Source: Thereva unica (taxonomy: Eukaryota; Arthropoda; Insecta; Diptera; Therevidae). Taken from it: DNA of 64,000 nt. The DNA is taken from NCBI GenBank assembly GCA_949987705.1, contig OX465283.1:134318101-134382100 (forward strand). The letters run 5' to 3'. Each line of letters starts with the position of its first letter. Within the stretch, counting starts at the first letter, position 1. The notes under the pieces were generated by a model. The model was not told where the DNA came from and searched no databases. It saw only the letters and a list, made by a program, of their open reading frames with translations. Position numbers and translations under genes: made by a program. Shown in pieces: positions 54,371 through 64,000 of the stretch.

Positions 54371-55840
54371 TCATTTATACATATGTTTCGAGATGATGGT
54401 TATAGACAGGGAAAAGTTTTGAGCCGTTTGGATTGCATTGATATGTCGAAAATTGTCTTCATCTGGTTGAAATACAGGGTTTGCCGACCGTGAACATGCT
54501 ACGTATAACTTACCGTCAGAGAAACATTCATTTTTTAGATTCAGGCCAAAACCACTCAAGGATTGGGCTTGTGATTTGTTGATCGTCATGATGAAAGCAA
54601 GAAATTGAATTACAAAAATTCGGCGGAAACAAAATCAATCCGTTCGATTCGTCGACAGGAACACGGCCATTACCGACAGTCAGCAATTGCTTAGAGAAAT
54701 CTTCGTCAGATGGATCGTTTAGCAAGGCAAGTCGCATGTTTGTCATCAGCTGTCGTTTCTTTATAAAGCGTCACTGGCTCGATGCTTTGAGGTTAGCGTT
54801 TATTTCATGGGTAGCGGTGGTTCATGGAATGATTGATAGTGTCATCTTGAGTCAATGCGCAGATCTTTCATAGTTCGATTGAGTGCGTCATTGTGTATTC
54901 ATCCCAGACAATGATTTTACTTGCTACCAAAGCTTTGGCCAGTGCTAAGTGTTTTGCAAAGTTACATGTCGGGTTTTGAATCGTTTGAAAGTTTAACGGC
55001 AATTTCAACCTACCTTCTGGCAACGTGGCAACTATCCCAGAAGAAGCAACTGCTACAGCAATTTCGGATCTCGTACGAGCAATGGCCAAAATTAATGATA
55101 TGATGAATACCTTGCAAACTCGTCACGGCGGGCGCATCGGGGAAAAAAGGCCACCATTTCCATAATTAATTGCCTTCATTAACGTATCGCACACTTCCTT
55201 CTGTTGGATACTCAACAGTGGTACATTCGCTCGAGCCTATTGGTTGAAAGCATTTCGATCATGTTCACGTTGCAATTTTCAATTGAAAGCGTCGTTCATT
55301 CGACGATATGGCGTTAGTATTCCTAACTTGACTAACCAACTGCCGCACATGAGGTAACACATGTCTTCGATCAAAAGCAAAGCCTGGATGTGTATCTCGC
55401 CATTCACCTTGAGATCGGGATTTACTGAACTGAACCGAATTCGGTGTAAAATGTTTTCGGATATGTCATCCTTGTATTTGTTCCACAATTCACGTGGATT
55501 CGATGGGAAGTATGTCAAAATAATGATAGCAAATGATGTACGTATCTGACATGGAGAAACAATTTCTTTGCCGCTTTCAACCAAATTGAGCTGTGGCAGC
55601 ACGAATTGTTGGGAACATCTCACTTTTGAGAGTTCAAAGTTATTCAGATGTTATCGGCCCACGAACAATCACCAGCAACAATCGCAAGTAGAAACATTCG
55701 TCATTCTTCCTATGAACTCTGCAAATGCGACCAAGAGCATCGGGATGATCAGGAACCGTATCGCCTTGCTTCCGACGTTGAAATTTCTTCGCTGGGGAGT
55801 TCCAAGTAAAATAAGGTAAAAAATCGAAAAAACTGGTCAA
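54371..55840 (-). pseudogene. Helitron Rep/helicase remnant
   Basis: Minus-strand pieces in order: AKKFQRRKQGDTVPDHPD then DALGRI and NDECFYLRLLLV (55,840-55,650); NPRELWNKYKDDISENIL (55,540-55,480); LPEGRLKLPLNFQTIQNPT and KIIVWDEYTMTH (55,030-54,890, Walker B DE); TNMRLALLNDPSDEDFSKQL (about 54,740); MTINKSQAQSLSGFGL and GKLYVACSRSAN (54,589-54,480, helicase motif VI). This order matches the Pif1-like helicase of animal Helitrons. Frameshifts and gaps make it non-functional. The Rep endonuclease domain was not found, and the 3' end is cut by LINE-E. Confidence 0.85.
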
Positions 55841-56689
55841 AGTTTCCAGATTTCACCACGCTCACGTACACGGATTTTATAGGCGAGGACCTTTCCTGTA
55901 GTACTTTATACCAACGCTGGGATCGATTTAGACATAAATAAAATAAAATTAGAATTATCGAAAAAAGGTAGAAGAATAATAACTTGATGTAGTAGTGTAG
56001 TAGATTATCATTTTTTTCTAAAAAGGTAGTAAAACTACAACATATGTAGTAGAACGGTAACTCTGCCGCTACGGTTTCCGTGTCACTCTTTTTGATGAAG
56101 CACCACAAAATAAGATGAAAATAAGAAACATAATTTTTCGATATCAAACTTAGTTTGACACTGAAAGTTGACGTTTTGAGGTATTTCCCAAAACGTTTTA
56201 TTATGTCAAAGCTACGATACAATTGCGCTGCTATTGAAATGTGAAATATTTTTTTTTTTCGATAGCCGAGTAAAAATTTAAACTGGCCTTACAACGGGCG
56301 AATACCGACTGCTTGGGTTTTTAAGGGACATATGATGCCAGTAAAGTTTGTAACCCATTTTTAACGAAAGTACACACGGTCTCAGGACGGCCAAACTTGA
56401 CCAAAAGATTTAAATGTTCGAATACTGATCTGTATACACGTTCATATGATAGGTATATAAAGGCCAAGGTCATTTTTATTATGTCCAATCGGGCTTTGGA
56501 TTATCATACTTAAAAACTACCGATGACCAAGAGAAACAAGCTCAAGTCGTCGGTTTGTTGTACGTGAAATGTGTGTTACGTAGTTAAGTGTGAAATTTTT
56601 TTTATTTAACTGCTTGAAAAAAACAAAACAAAAAAATTTTTTTTTAAAAATTATTGCACATTGCACCAAGGGTGACACCTAAGCTTAAA
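55841..56689. other. Unassigned sequence, possible Helitron end
   Basis: No gene. AT-rich. GTAGTAAAACTAC and ACCGTAGCGG words near 56,020-56,090 resemble, inverted, sequence near 52,430-52,510. TTACAACGGGCGAA at about 56,290 is shared with 28,558. Confidence 0.35.
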
Positions 56690-56880
56690 TATAAAAAAAT
56701 TCACATCCCTATATTTTATCTCTGGTCCATGTTTTTCTTTTAACGTCCTCTTTCCACCTTAACTTGAGATCTAGTGTCATTTTCAAATATTTGCCCATGT
56801 TTCCTTGAGGCACATCCACTTCATTTAAGTTTACTGTAGCTGGATTTTCTCATATTTTATTAGGGAAGTTATGATGCACT
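56690..56880 (-). mobile_element. Jockey-like LINE RT thumb fragment
   Basis: The minus strand reads NPATVNLNEVDVPQGNMGKY then LKMTLDLKLRWKEDVK, the V-KYLGxxLDxxLxWKxH region that follows the palm in Jockey-type RTs. No other part of the element remains nearby. Confidence 0.65.
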
Positions 56881-57028
56881 TATTTTAACTCATTCAGTTC
56901 ATCTTCCAATTTTTTGTGCACAGATATAATTTCTCACATGCCGTTTAGCCTCATCAACATTTCATACAGCTGCCATTATCGCCATCAGTAAGTGTAGCTA
57001 CAAATGTATTTTCCTTTCGAGGTAAATG

Positions 57029-57466
57029 CAATGGCTAGGTAAGCGAGCAACCTTTGCGATGAAATAATAGCTTACTTTTACATAGGGATGTCCTAGGGCG
57101 GTAAGTACTTACTGTTGGCCTTACAGACGAGGACTTATTTCAGAGGTGAAGTGTATTAGGTGAATACATAGATTACCATGTAAGGCATGCAGAATAAACT
57201 GGCTACCTTTTTTATTATTAGCATTAAAGACATTAATATCCGAAATTACCATTGCATTTCTGCTACATTTGGTGAGAATTTTATTAGGAAGATATCTTTT
57301 TGACCGCACTTGGTCACGATCCACTTCGAACGAATTTTAAGGAGGGAATAAACTCAAGAAGAGAGGATTCGACAAGCCAAAGCCAAAGAATAATAAAAGA
57401 AAATCACATTTCCAACGAAAGTATTTTGCAAGTCATTACCTAGTCGCTTACCTAGCCATTACAATG
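57029..57466. repeat. Possible MITE with AATGGCTAGGTAAGCGA ends
   Basis: AATGGCTAGGTAAGCGA near 57,030-57,046 and its complement near 57,449-57,465 face each other about 400 bp apart. Flanking duplication is unclear. Confidence 0.4.
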
Positions 57467-57539
57467 TAAAGACCTCCATTTTGCTAAATTGGCAGTAGAA
57501 TTTGTCGATTACCATGTAGGCGGTTACACAAATCATTGA

Positions 57540-57800
57540 AGAATTCTTGGGCTACCTGAGTAACCCCTCGATAGTTTTCCCGCTGGGAGCTAGTGTAGAG
57601 CAAATATCGCAGTCAGGTTGTGACAGTTCCTTCCTCTCTTCTTTCTCTCTCTCTTCTCTCTATCTTCCGGCTAGAGCTGCTGTTCGACGGTGTATATGGA
57701 AAAAAAAAAAAAAAAAAAAAAAAAAATAGATTGTCGTCAGTACAAAGGGACTTTCCCTAAGCCTCTAGTCTGCCACATAAAAAAAAAAAAAAAAAAAAAG
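57540..57800 (+). mobile_element. LINE-B 3' end with two A-runs
   Basis: Sequence includes a CT-rich tract, CTAGAGCTGCTGTTCGACGG, an A-run of about 26, TAGATTGTCGTCAGTACAAA, CCCTAAGCCTCTAGTCTGCC and a second A-run. The same arrangement recurs at 59,438-59,562, so the internal A-run belongs to the element. Confidence 0.75.
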
Positions 57801-58177
57801 TATAGCATAGGCCTCATAATACTACCTTGTGGCACACACACATTAATTTCTATAAGAGTAGGATATTTCTCATTTTGTTTAATTATGTTTTTTTTAAATA
57901 CGATAACAGAAATCCTGACTCATTTTATGTATTAGGCTTACCTACCATACCTTATCAAATACTTATACTACGTCTAGGAAAATTGTGAAGCATATCTGCT
58001 TTTACGATACTATCTGTTATTCGATGTGTTTGATTGATAATTGAGTGATTTGTTCTAAATTTAAATTTGGAATCGACTTTTTAGTTGCTAATGTAAGCCT
58101 CATTCTTTTCAATAGCAATTTTTTATAAAGTTTTTATATTATTGGTAGTAAAAAATTGCTCTGTAAGATTTCGTTTC
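57801..58177 (-). mobile_element. LINE RT fragment that received the hAT element
   Basis: The minus strand reads VCVPQGSIMRPML (RT QG box) at about 57,805-57,845 and FDKVW at about 57,950, in the wrong frame relation and with stops. Upstream RT sequence would continue beyond 61,717 if the hAT element is removed. Confidence 0.55.
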
Positions 58178-58529
58178 ATTTGGAGTAGAATATTCGGTCA
58201 AAAATATACCGAACCGAGCATTCGGCCGAATTATTCGGTTCATTTTTGCGCAGTAAACAGGTTCATATAGCGTCCGCCCCCACCCCCCGGGACTTAGCGC
58301 TAGCTCGGCTCGCTCACTCAATGCGCTGCTCTATTTTTATTGCAATTTCTCGCGTGATAGAGTTATCGCCAAAAATATTAGGGACTAGATCAAGAATGTG
58401 GGGAAATAACTATTCCATAAACATTGAGGCCCTACGCACATGAGTCAACTGATTTGCTATTCAAGTTATAGCTATAAATACCTATAAATTTCAAACTGGT
58501 TTCAACTGGTTTATCACCCTCAAAGCAAG

Positions 58530-60454
58530 TTTACATTTACATTTACATTTATTATAAAAATATAAGTACACAAGATTAAAATCTTAAATTTGTACATAGA
58601 GAAACGGAAAACTAGATATTAAACTTAACAATCAAAATAGATCTATAACTTAAAAAATAAAAGAAAATAAAAACTAGTATCTAAAGGAATTAAAATAATG
58701 TAACAATAGAAAGAAAAAAGAAAAAGAATAAGTGATACACGTGCTTCAGTTTGTTCTGCCAGAAATGAATTCAAAAAGACGCCCTTTGAAAATGCCCACT
58801 GATTCGATTCGTTATATCTCGACAGGAATAGAGTTCCACAATTGATCTGCGTGAACAAAGAAAGAGCGTTGTCCTGAAAGATGCCGAAAACGGGGGATGA
58901 TCACATTATTATTCCTTCGCGATTGTGAGAGCTGGATAAACTCGTTTAGATAAGAGGGTGTTCGGTTATTGATGATGTTGTGGTAGTAGCACAAAACCCT
59001 AAAATCTCGGTAGTCACCTAAGGAACATCCAAAAATTGAGTGCCGGTAAGGTGAAATGTGGTCAAACCTGCGAAGGCTATGAATGAAACGTGTGCAGTCG
59101 TTAAAGGCTACTTCTAACTTACGGTTACAGGATGAATCTAACGAAGGGAAAACACTTAGGCCATGCATTATGTGCGGCAAGAGTATGGCTTTAACCAGCT
59201 TCATGCGAACATCTTGTGACAAGAGACTACTATGAATACGAAGTCGCCTTAAAGTACTATATACTTTGCCCAAAATATAGCTATAGTGACCACAGCACGT
59301 CATATTTCTGTTCAAGGCAATACCAAGATTTTTGACCCGGTTGACGCAGAAGACAGGGGTCCCATTTAAGGTAATTTGAAAGAGGTCGGTTGATGACGCG
59401 TTAGAATTGGAGAAGATAATGCATTGAAATTTAGATGACTAGAGCTGCTGTTCGACATTTCAAAAATAAAAAAAAAAAAAAAAATAAAAATACATGGTCG
59501 ACAGTACAAAGGGGCCTTCCCTAAGTCTCTAGTGTGTCTCATAAAAAAAAAAAAAAATAAAAGATGGGTTAAGTTTTAGTGAATTTAAGAAGGACCAATG
59601 AGTTATGTTATGAAAATCTTCTGAGAGATTATTTAAACACCGCTCTAATTGATTTTTATTATCACTAACGTAGAGTTGTACATCATCAGCATACATATGC
59701 ACATAAGAATGCTTCACTATTAGTGGAAGATCATTTATATATATACTAAACAGTAGAGGGCCCAAGATAGATCCTTGGGGAACGCCAGAAAAAAGCACGG
59801 CAGGGGGGGAAATTGAATGGGAAATCTTCACCTGTTGTGAACGAGCAGCTAAAAAACTATACATGAGCGTGAGGGCAGAAGAGGAAAAACCAAATTGTGT
59901 ACTGAGTTTGCGTAACAGGACGGAGTGATTGACGTTATCAAAAGCTTTGGAAAAGTCTAGCAGGAGTAGACAACATAACTTGTTTGCATCTAGAGAATTC
60001 CGTATGTCAGTCGTGATTTTTAGGAGAGCAGTGTCACAGCTATGATGTTTCCGAAAGCCTGACTGATATGGATTTACAAGCATACGGTGCTCGCAGTAAG
60101 CAATCATTTGCGTTGCAAATAATTTCTCAAGACTTTTAGCCAGAAATGGTAAGATGCTAATTGGACGGAAATCCGAGGGGCTACTAGGATTGGGACACTT
60201 GGCAATAGGGATTACCAGAGCATGTTTCCAAGCAGTAGGGAATTTCGACACGGTGAGACAGGCATTGAAAATATGGACAATAAAAGGTAGTAATAACGGA
60301 AGAAGTATTTTTAAAAATTTAGGTGAAATATTATCAGTTCCAGTGGCCTCAGACTTGATAGAGTTAATGGCTGAGCTCACTTCAATGGCGTCTACACAGC
60401 GAAAGCTGAACCCTTCAATAGAAGAGTCTGGCATATGGGGAAGAGTATCTATTA
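58530..60454 (-). mobile_element. LINE-F (CR1/Jockey-like) with near-intact RT, split by a LINE tail
   Basis: From 60,434 the minus strand encodes INSIKSEATGTDNISPKFLK, VIPIAKCPNPSSPSDFRPIS, YQSGFRKHHSCDTALL, LLLDFSKAFDNVNHS, FSGVPQGSILGPLLF and HMYADDVQLYVS, i.e. all RT catalytic boxes. The frame stops at the insertion 59,438-59,562 and resumes as VNRVKNLGIALNRN, then TLRRLRIHSSLLS to the stop near 58,812 (QLWNSIPVEI). The 3' end is an ATGTAA microsatellite tail (about 58,530-58,552). The 5' side is cut by the MITE at 60,455. Confidence 0.88.
59438..59562 (+). mobile_element. Short LINE-B tail inserted in LINE-F RT
   Basis: About 125 bp: CTAGAGCTGCTGTTCGACAT, an internal A-run, GTCGACAGTACAAAGGGGCC, CTAAGTCTCTAGTGTGTCTC and a terminal A-run, flanked by AGATG direct repeats (59,433-59,437 and 59,562-59,566). 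It is antisense to LINE-F. Removing it rejoins the codons for NPS and KFQC. Confidence 0.88.
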
Positions 60455-60899
60455 CTACGTTTATAAGCGGAGTTTCCCTCCGGATGGAAGTTTCGATCCG
60501 GAGTGAAACACCGCTTATAAACCAGGAGTGAAAATCCAGAACTTGGATTTTCGCTCCCGAAGAAAAAGCTGGAGTGAAACTTCGATCCCGGTTTATGTTG
60601 TGCTTATAAACGCTGACTGGGAGTGAGAATTTTTTCCGAAGTGGGAAAACTTTGTAAAGAAGAAGCTGGGTGTTTTATTTTGCAACAATAGATTTTTTTC
60701 TTTGTTTATTGATATTTTAAAATACATTAAATTAAACATTGGGTTTATATTTGTCTTTGCTATGATTTTGAATTTGAGCTTGGAGCTGTCATCTCAAACC
60801 AGAAAGTATTTTGGATTTACACTCCCATTGCTTATAAACGCATCGGGAGTTTTACTTTGGATTGAAGATCCAGGAGTGAAACTCCGCTTATAAACGTAG
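60455..60899. mobile_element. MITE with CTACGTTTATAAGCGGAGTTTC termini
   Basis: The left end CTACGTTTATAAGCGGAGTT and the right end (complement) are perfect inverted repeats over about 20 bp, with TA on both sides (60,453-60,454 and 60,900-60,901). Internally GCTTATAAACG and GGAGTGAAA recur several times, giving multiple alternative hairpins. Tc1/mariner-type MITE is the best fit from the TA target. Confidence 0.85.
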
Positions 60900-61716
60900 T
60901 ATATATTGCAAAAGTTTGCAACCAAAATGAAACCTTTGTCCACACAAAAGCGCAACTGATTGTTAATCAATCGGTGTTTTGTGCTCACGAAGATACTGTC
61001 GATTAAACTTTGACACGTAAAAATGCAACCACAAAGTGTTGACATTTCCAAGCATACATGCGTTACATTCGGTGACAGACAATATAGTGCGCGTATTCAA
61101 ATGGGACTTGGCGGAATGTCCCATGATTGGAATGCATGCAACGCAAATGTCGATCTACTTTCCTCTTTTTCTGTATCGTCGCATTCGACATAGCACACAC
61201 AATCATACAGTGGTTACTGAAATTTTTGGGTTATGTTTAAAAGCCCGGACGGAATGCAATTACGCGATTAGATGTTGATGGAAACTCGCCGCATATTTTG
61301 GAACCGCTGAATGCAACGCAGGTAAGCTTGTCTGTCACCTGCTTGAATGATATTTCTTCCGACCGGCAAGAACAGTCAAGCACGCAAGCAATTGCAAACT
61401 AGTTTCAAATCGGTCTCGTTTCTGTTGAGTCGTGTGTGGATTCTCAATTTATGGAATTTTTGATTTTGTGAATAAATGAATATGGTTACACAAAGAAGTG
61501 TTCGTTTCATTTGTTACCTGTATATGTATGGTTCCAGAATAAGCCTCTTTAACTTATGTACATATGTAACTCTTAAAATAATAGATACTATTTAAATATT
61601 CGGTAATTATTCGGCAAAGTAACCGAATATTCGGCCGAATACGAACATGAAAAAATACGCCGAATATACCGAATACGAATATTCGGCCGAACATTCGGCG
61701 CATCTCTAATTTGGAG

Positions 61717-63640
61717 CTTTCACTGATTTTGGTATCATAAAATTTTCCACTGTTTTTCAAACACTAGCTACTTTGCCAAAATCGCCAAATTTATTAGAAG
61801 AGCTAATATAAATATTAAGAATTTTTTAGGGGTTGTTTTAAAATTAAGTCAAAACCTGGAACCTTTCTCGTTTTTAAATTTTTAATTGCACCAACTATTT
61901 CTTTCCGTTTAAATGGTGCTATGACATTTTCTTCGTTATCATCTAGCTATCATCCGTAGTATTGTCATCTCTATCAAACTATAGTAAGGCCATGCACACA
62001 CCCAAAACCCCTATCAGTTAAATTTTAAGCAGAAGCAGTTTGGAAAACAGACATTTACCGTCTAAAAAAGAGTTCAATATGCATCAAGCTGAGCTTTATC
62101 TGGTTTCCTTGAAATATTCCACGTTGCAGTTGCATTCACGAGCAGCTACAGTCTAGCAGCATACCTTACACACTTTTTCAACTTACATCATTGTTTTATT
62201 TGTTGTACAAAATCTGTATAATATTTTCGTTAGACAACGTACCAAACTCTTTTAAAACAAAATATGAAAAAGCAATATTTCCATAGTTGGACATAATCTG
62301 CGTCCACAATCCACTTCAACCTGCATTCACAAGTGCACCTGAGTTTTTTTTTGTGTCTTCACTCAAAAGTAGGCAAAAATTGAAAATGCAAAACTCGTCT
62401 TATAATCCACAAGTCGAGCTGAACGCTTAAAGGTTTTTGACCCTGATCCGCATGGTTTTATTTGTCCGCTCGGCGGTAAACAATCTTGAATAGACTTGAG
62501 TCGAGTTCTTCTTTTGCCTCGTTAAAAATTTTCGTGTTAAGTATTTCTTTTCAGAAATATAGGCATGGCCTAAACGATCCATCGGAGAAAGTAGTTTTTC
62601 TGGATAGCAACAGGAAAAGTAAAATTAAAGCAAACAACATTTAAGAATTGAAAACAAATTCTTCGCTTCTACTGTGTCCGGAGATAAAATCATGCGGTGT
62701 TCACCTGCTCATAGTACCCCGAACAGTATAATTACTTAATTCAACACGCTTACGGTCAAAATTTACATAAAATTGAATTCCGGCATCCGCGGCCACCTTT
62801 AGGAAAATTTCCGTTTAAAAATTCAAATTCATTCAAACTCGCAGTGAATGAATGGCGAAGATGAGAACAAGTCCACGAAAAAAGGTGAAATTATTATGAT
62901 TTTCATGAAAATTCCGCCTTAGAACTGGGCTTAAGTAATGCGAATCATCAGCATTATTCGGGGATGGGCCCATTGTAAGGAAGATAAGTTTTTTTCCGAG
63001 GGAAAATAACTTGGTGAAAAACTTTTTAGAAAATGAAAACATTTTTATGTTGACTATGCATTTTACGTGGAGGAAATCACTTTCTATTTCTTCTTCAAGG
63101 GAATTAATATATGAGAAAAAAACAAGAATTTTAAGGGCTTTCAGTTTTAGGCCCAATTAAGCTCTTTTACAACACAAATTTATTCCTATCGGTGGTTAGA
63201 AAGTCCGGTCACTTCATTTCCAAACTTTTGTCGAGTTTTGTCTTGTTTTCAGACAACTCAGGTCTTGTCGAATTTTTAGTATAAGTTTATCGCATAAATT
63301 TTAACAATAAACGCATGAATACCATTTAGGAAATTGAGCCTATTTTTATTTTAAACTGATTATAAAAGCAGTGAAAGTACGAAATAAATTAGATATAAAT
63401 CACAAAAGTATTTGGTTCTTGTTAAGGAATGTGGGTTTGGTAACGAAACCGAATTCAACGTTCGACTGCACGCTAGAGAGCATGATCAACGGTCGGGAGC
63501 TTAAACAGCGATAGTTTGAATCGAAAGCTACAAACAACTACCAGCTTTATTCTACTTAGATGATAATTAAGCAATCAGCCAGAGGCCTTGTTATTCCTTC
63601 CAAAGTTTTCCCGCTTTAACTTTATCGATTTGAAAGAATC
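61717..63640. other. Unassigned sequence
   Basis: No gene recognised. The minus-strand frame at 62,833-63,156 shows no domain. The first part may be the continuation of the LINE into which the hAT element inserted. Confidence 0.4.
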
Positions 63641-63649
63641 TTTTAGCTT

Positions 63650-64000
63650 GGCCTGCGCCTTACGAACCTACGTTCGTTACAAGGGTAAGACAAGAAGTCT
63701 TGGACATTACTCTTGTTTCCCCAGACCTGCTGAATTGTGTAAAAAACTGGAGAGTATCCAGTGAACACTCTTTTTCTGACCACAGAGTCATCCTTTTTAA
63801 TGCCAATATGTGCTTAACTGTGAAGTCCCTTGATTACAGGAATGTCCGAAACACAGATTGGGCCGTTTACAGACAAGTGGTGGAAAGATCACTCCTCGAG
63901 GATGCTCTCACCCACGCTTGGAGCAGCCTGCCCCAATATAAGGGTAAAACCAAACCCCCTTGGTAGAACAGCAAGCTTCTCAAACTACGGTCTGAAACTA
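63650..64000 (+). mobile_element. R1-type LINE endonuclease C-terminus, runs off the window
   Basis: The plus strand reads EVLDITLVSPDLLNCVKNWR followed by VSSEHSFSDHRVILF, the final endonuclease box (SDH with catalytic His), and then a linker TDWAVYRQVVERSLL toward the RT, which would lie beyond the end of the window. A TAG after KTKPPW interrupts the frame. Confidence 0.8.

Larger units (their letters stand above)
58186..61708. mobile_element. hAT-type element with 8-bp target duplication, carrying nested insertions
   Basis: Termini are TAGAATATTCGG (left) and, as complement of the right end, TAGAGATGCGCCGAATGTTC. Both are followed inward by repeated ATTCGGCCGAAT words. The perfect duplication ATTTGGAG flanks it at 58,178-58,185 and 61,709-61,716. 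TAGAGATG ends and an 8-bp duplication fit hAT. No hAT transposase was recognised; the interior holds LINE-F with a nested LINE-B tail and a TA-flanked MITE, so this copy is non-autonomous. Confidence 0.85.

Noticed and set aside
62833..63156. 107-codon minus-strand frame
   Set aside because: Low-complexity Phe/Lys/Ser content, no domain, no splice context.

Overview
This is a stretch of an insect nuclear genome, most probably a fly (Diptera). It is AT-rich, full of homopolymer runs, and dominated by transposable elements. The only clear host genes are four members of the insect-specific Osiris family (DUF1676): secreted or membrane-anchored cuticle/trachea-associated proteins. Each has a signal peptide, a two-cysteine region, a lysine-rich step followed by a long hydrophobic segment, and a short polar C-terminal tail. 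Osiris genes sit in one conserved cluster in insects, so the window is part of that cluster, stretched out by transposons.

Layout. Gene A (1,710-3,413, +, three exons) resembles Osi9 and carries the family motif AQNLAY. Gene B (15,207-24,013, +, three exons) has a first intron of 7.7 kb filled with repeats. Gene C (32,290-40,420, +, three exons) has a last intron of 7.3 kb that holds a stack of nested insertions. Gene D (40,631-41,437, -, no intron in the coding region) is convergent with gene C; their stop codons are only about 210 bp apart. Genes A, B and C share a phase-1 intron just before the lysine-rich/hydrophobic block, and gene D has lost it or never had it. A possible terminal exon (50,852-51,019, +) and a possible internal exon (51,145-51,348, -) may belong to further genes.

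Almost everything else is mobile DNA: at least six lineages of non-LTR retrotransposons (R1-like, two RTE/endonuclease-RT types, and several Jockey/CR1-like lines), a gypsy-type Pol remnant, Helitron helicase remnants, Tc1-like transposase remnants, a 3.5 kb hAT-type element with an 8-bp target duplication, several MITEs with readable terminal repeats and target duplications, and two kilobase-scale foldback palindromes (19.2-20.5 kb and 43.4-45.2 kb). Insertions are nested up to four deep. Two LINEs are interrupted by extremely short 3'-tail insertions of other LINEs.

In the entries below, LINE-A is the Jockey-like family whose 3' end carries ACGGACTGGTAGTACAAAGG; LINE-B has the 3' tail CCTTCCCTAAGCCTCTAGTC; LINE-C is an RTE-like family; LINE-D is a second endonuclease-RT family; LINE-E and LINE-F are CR1/Jockey-like lines. 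All identifications come from reading the sequence; no database search was possible.
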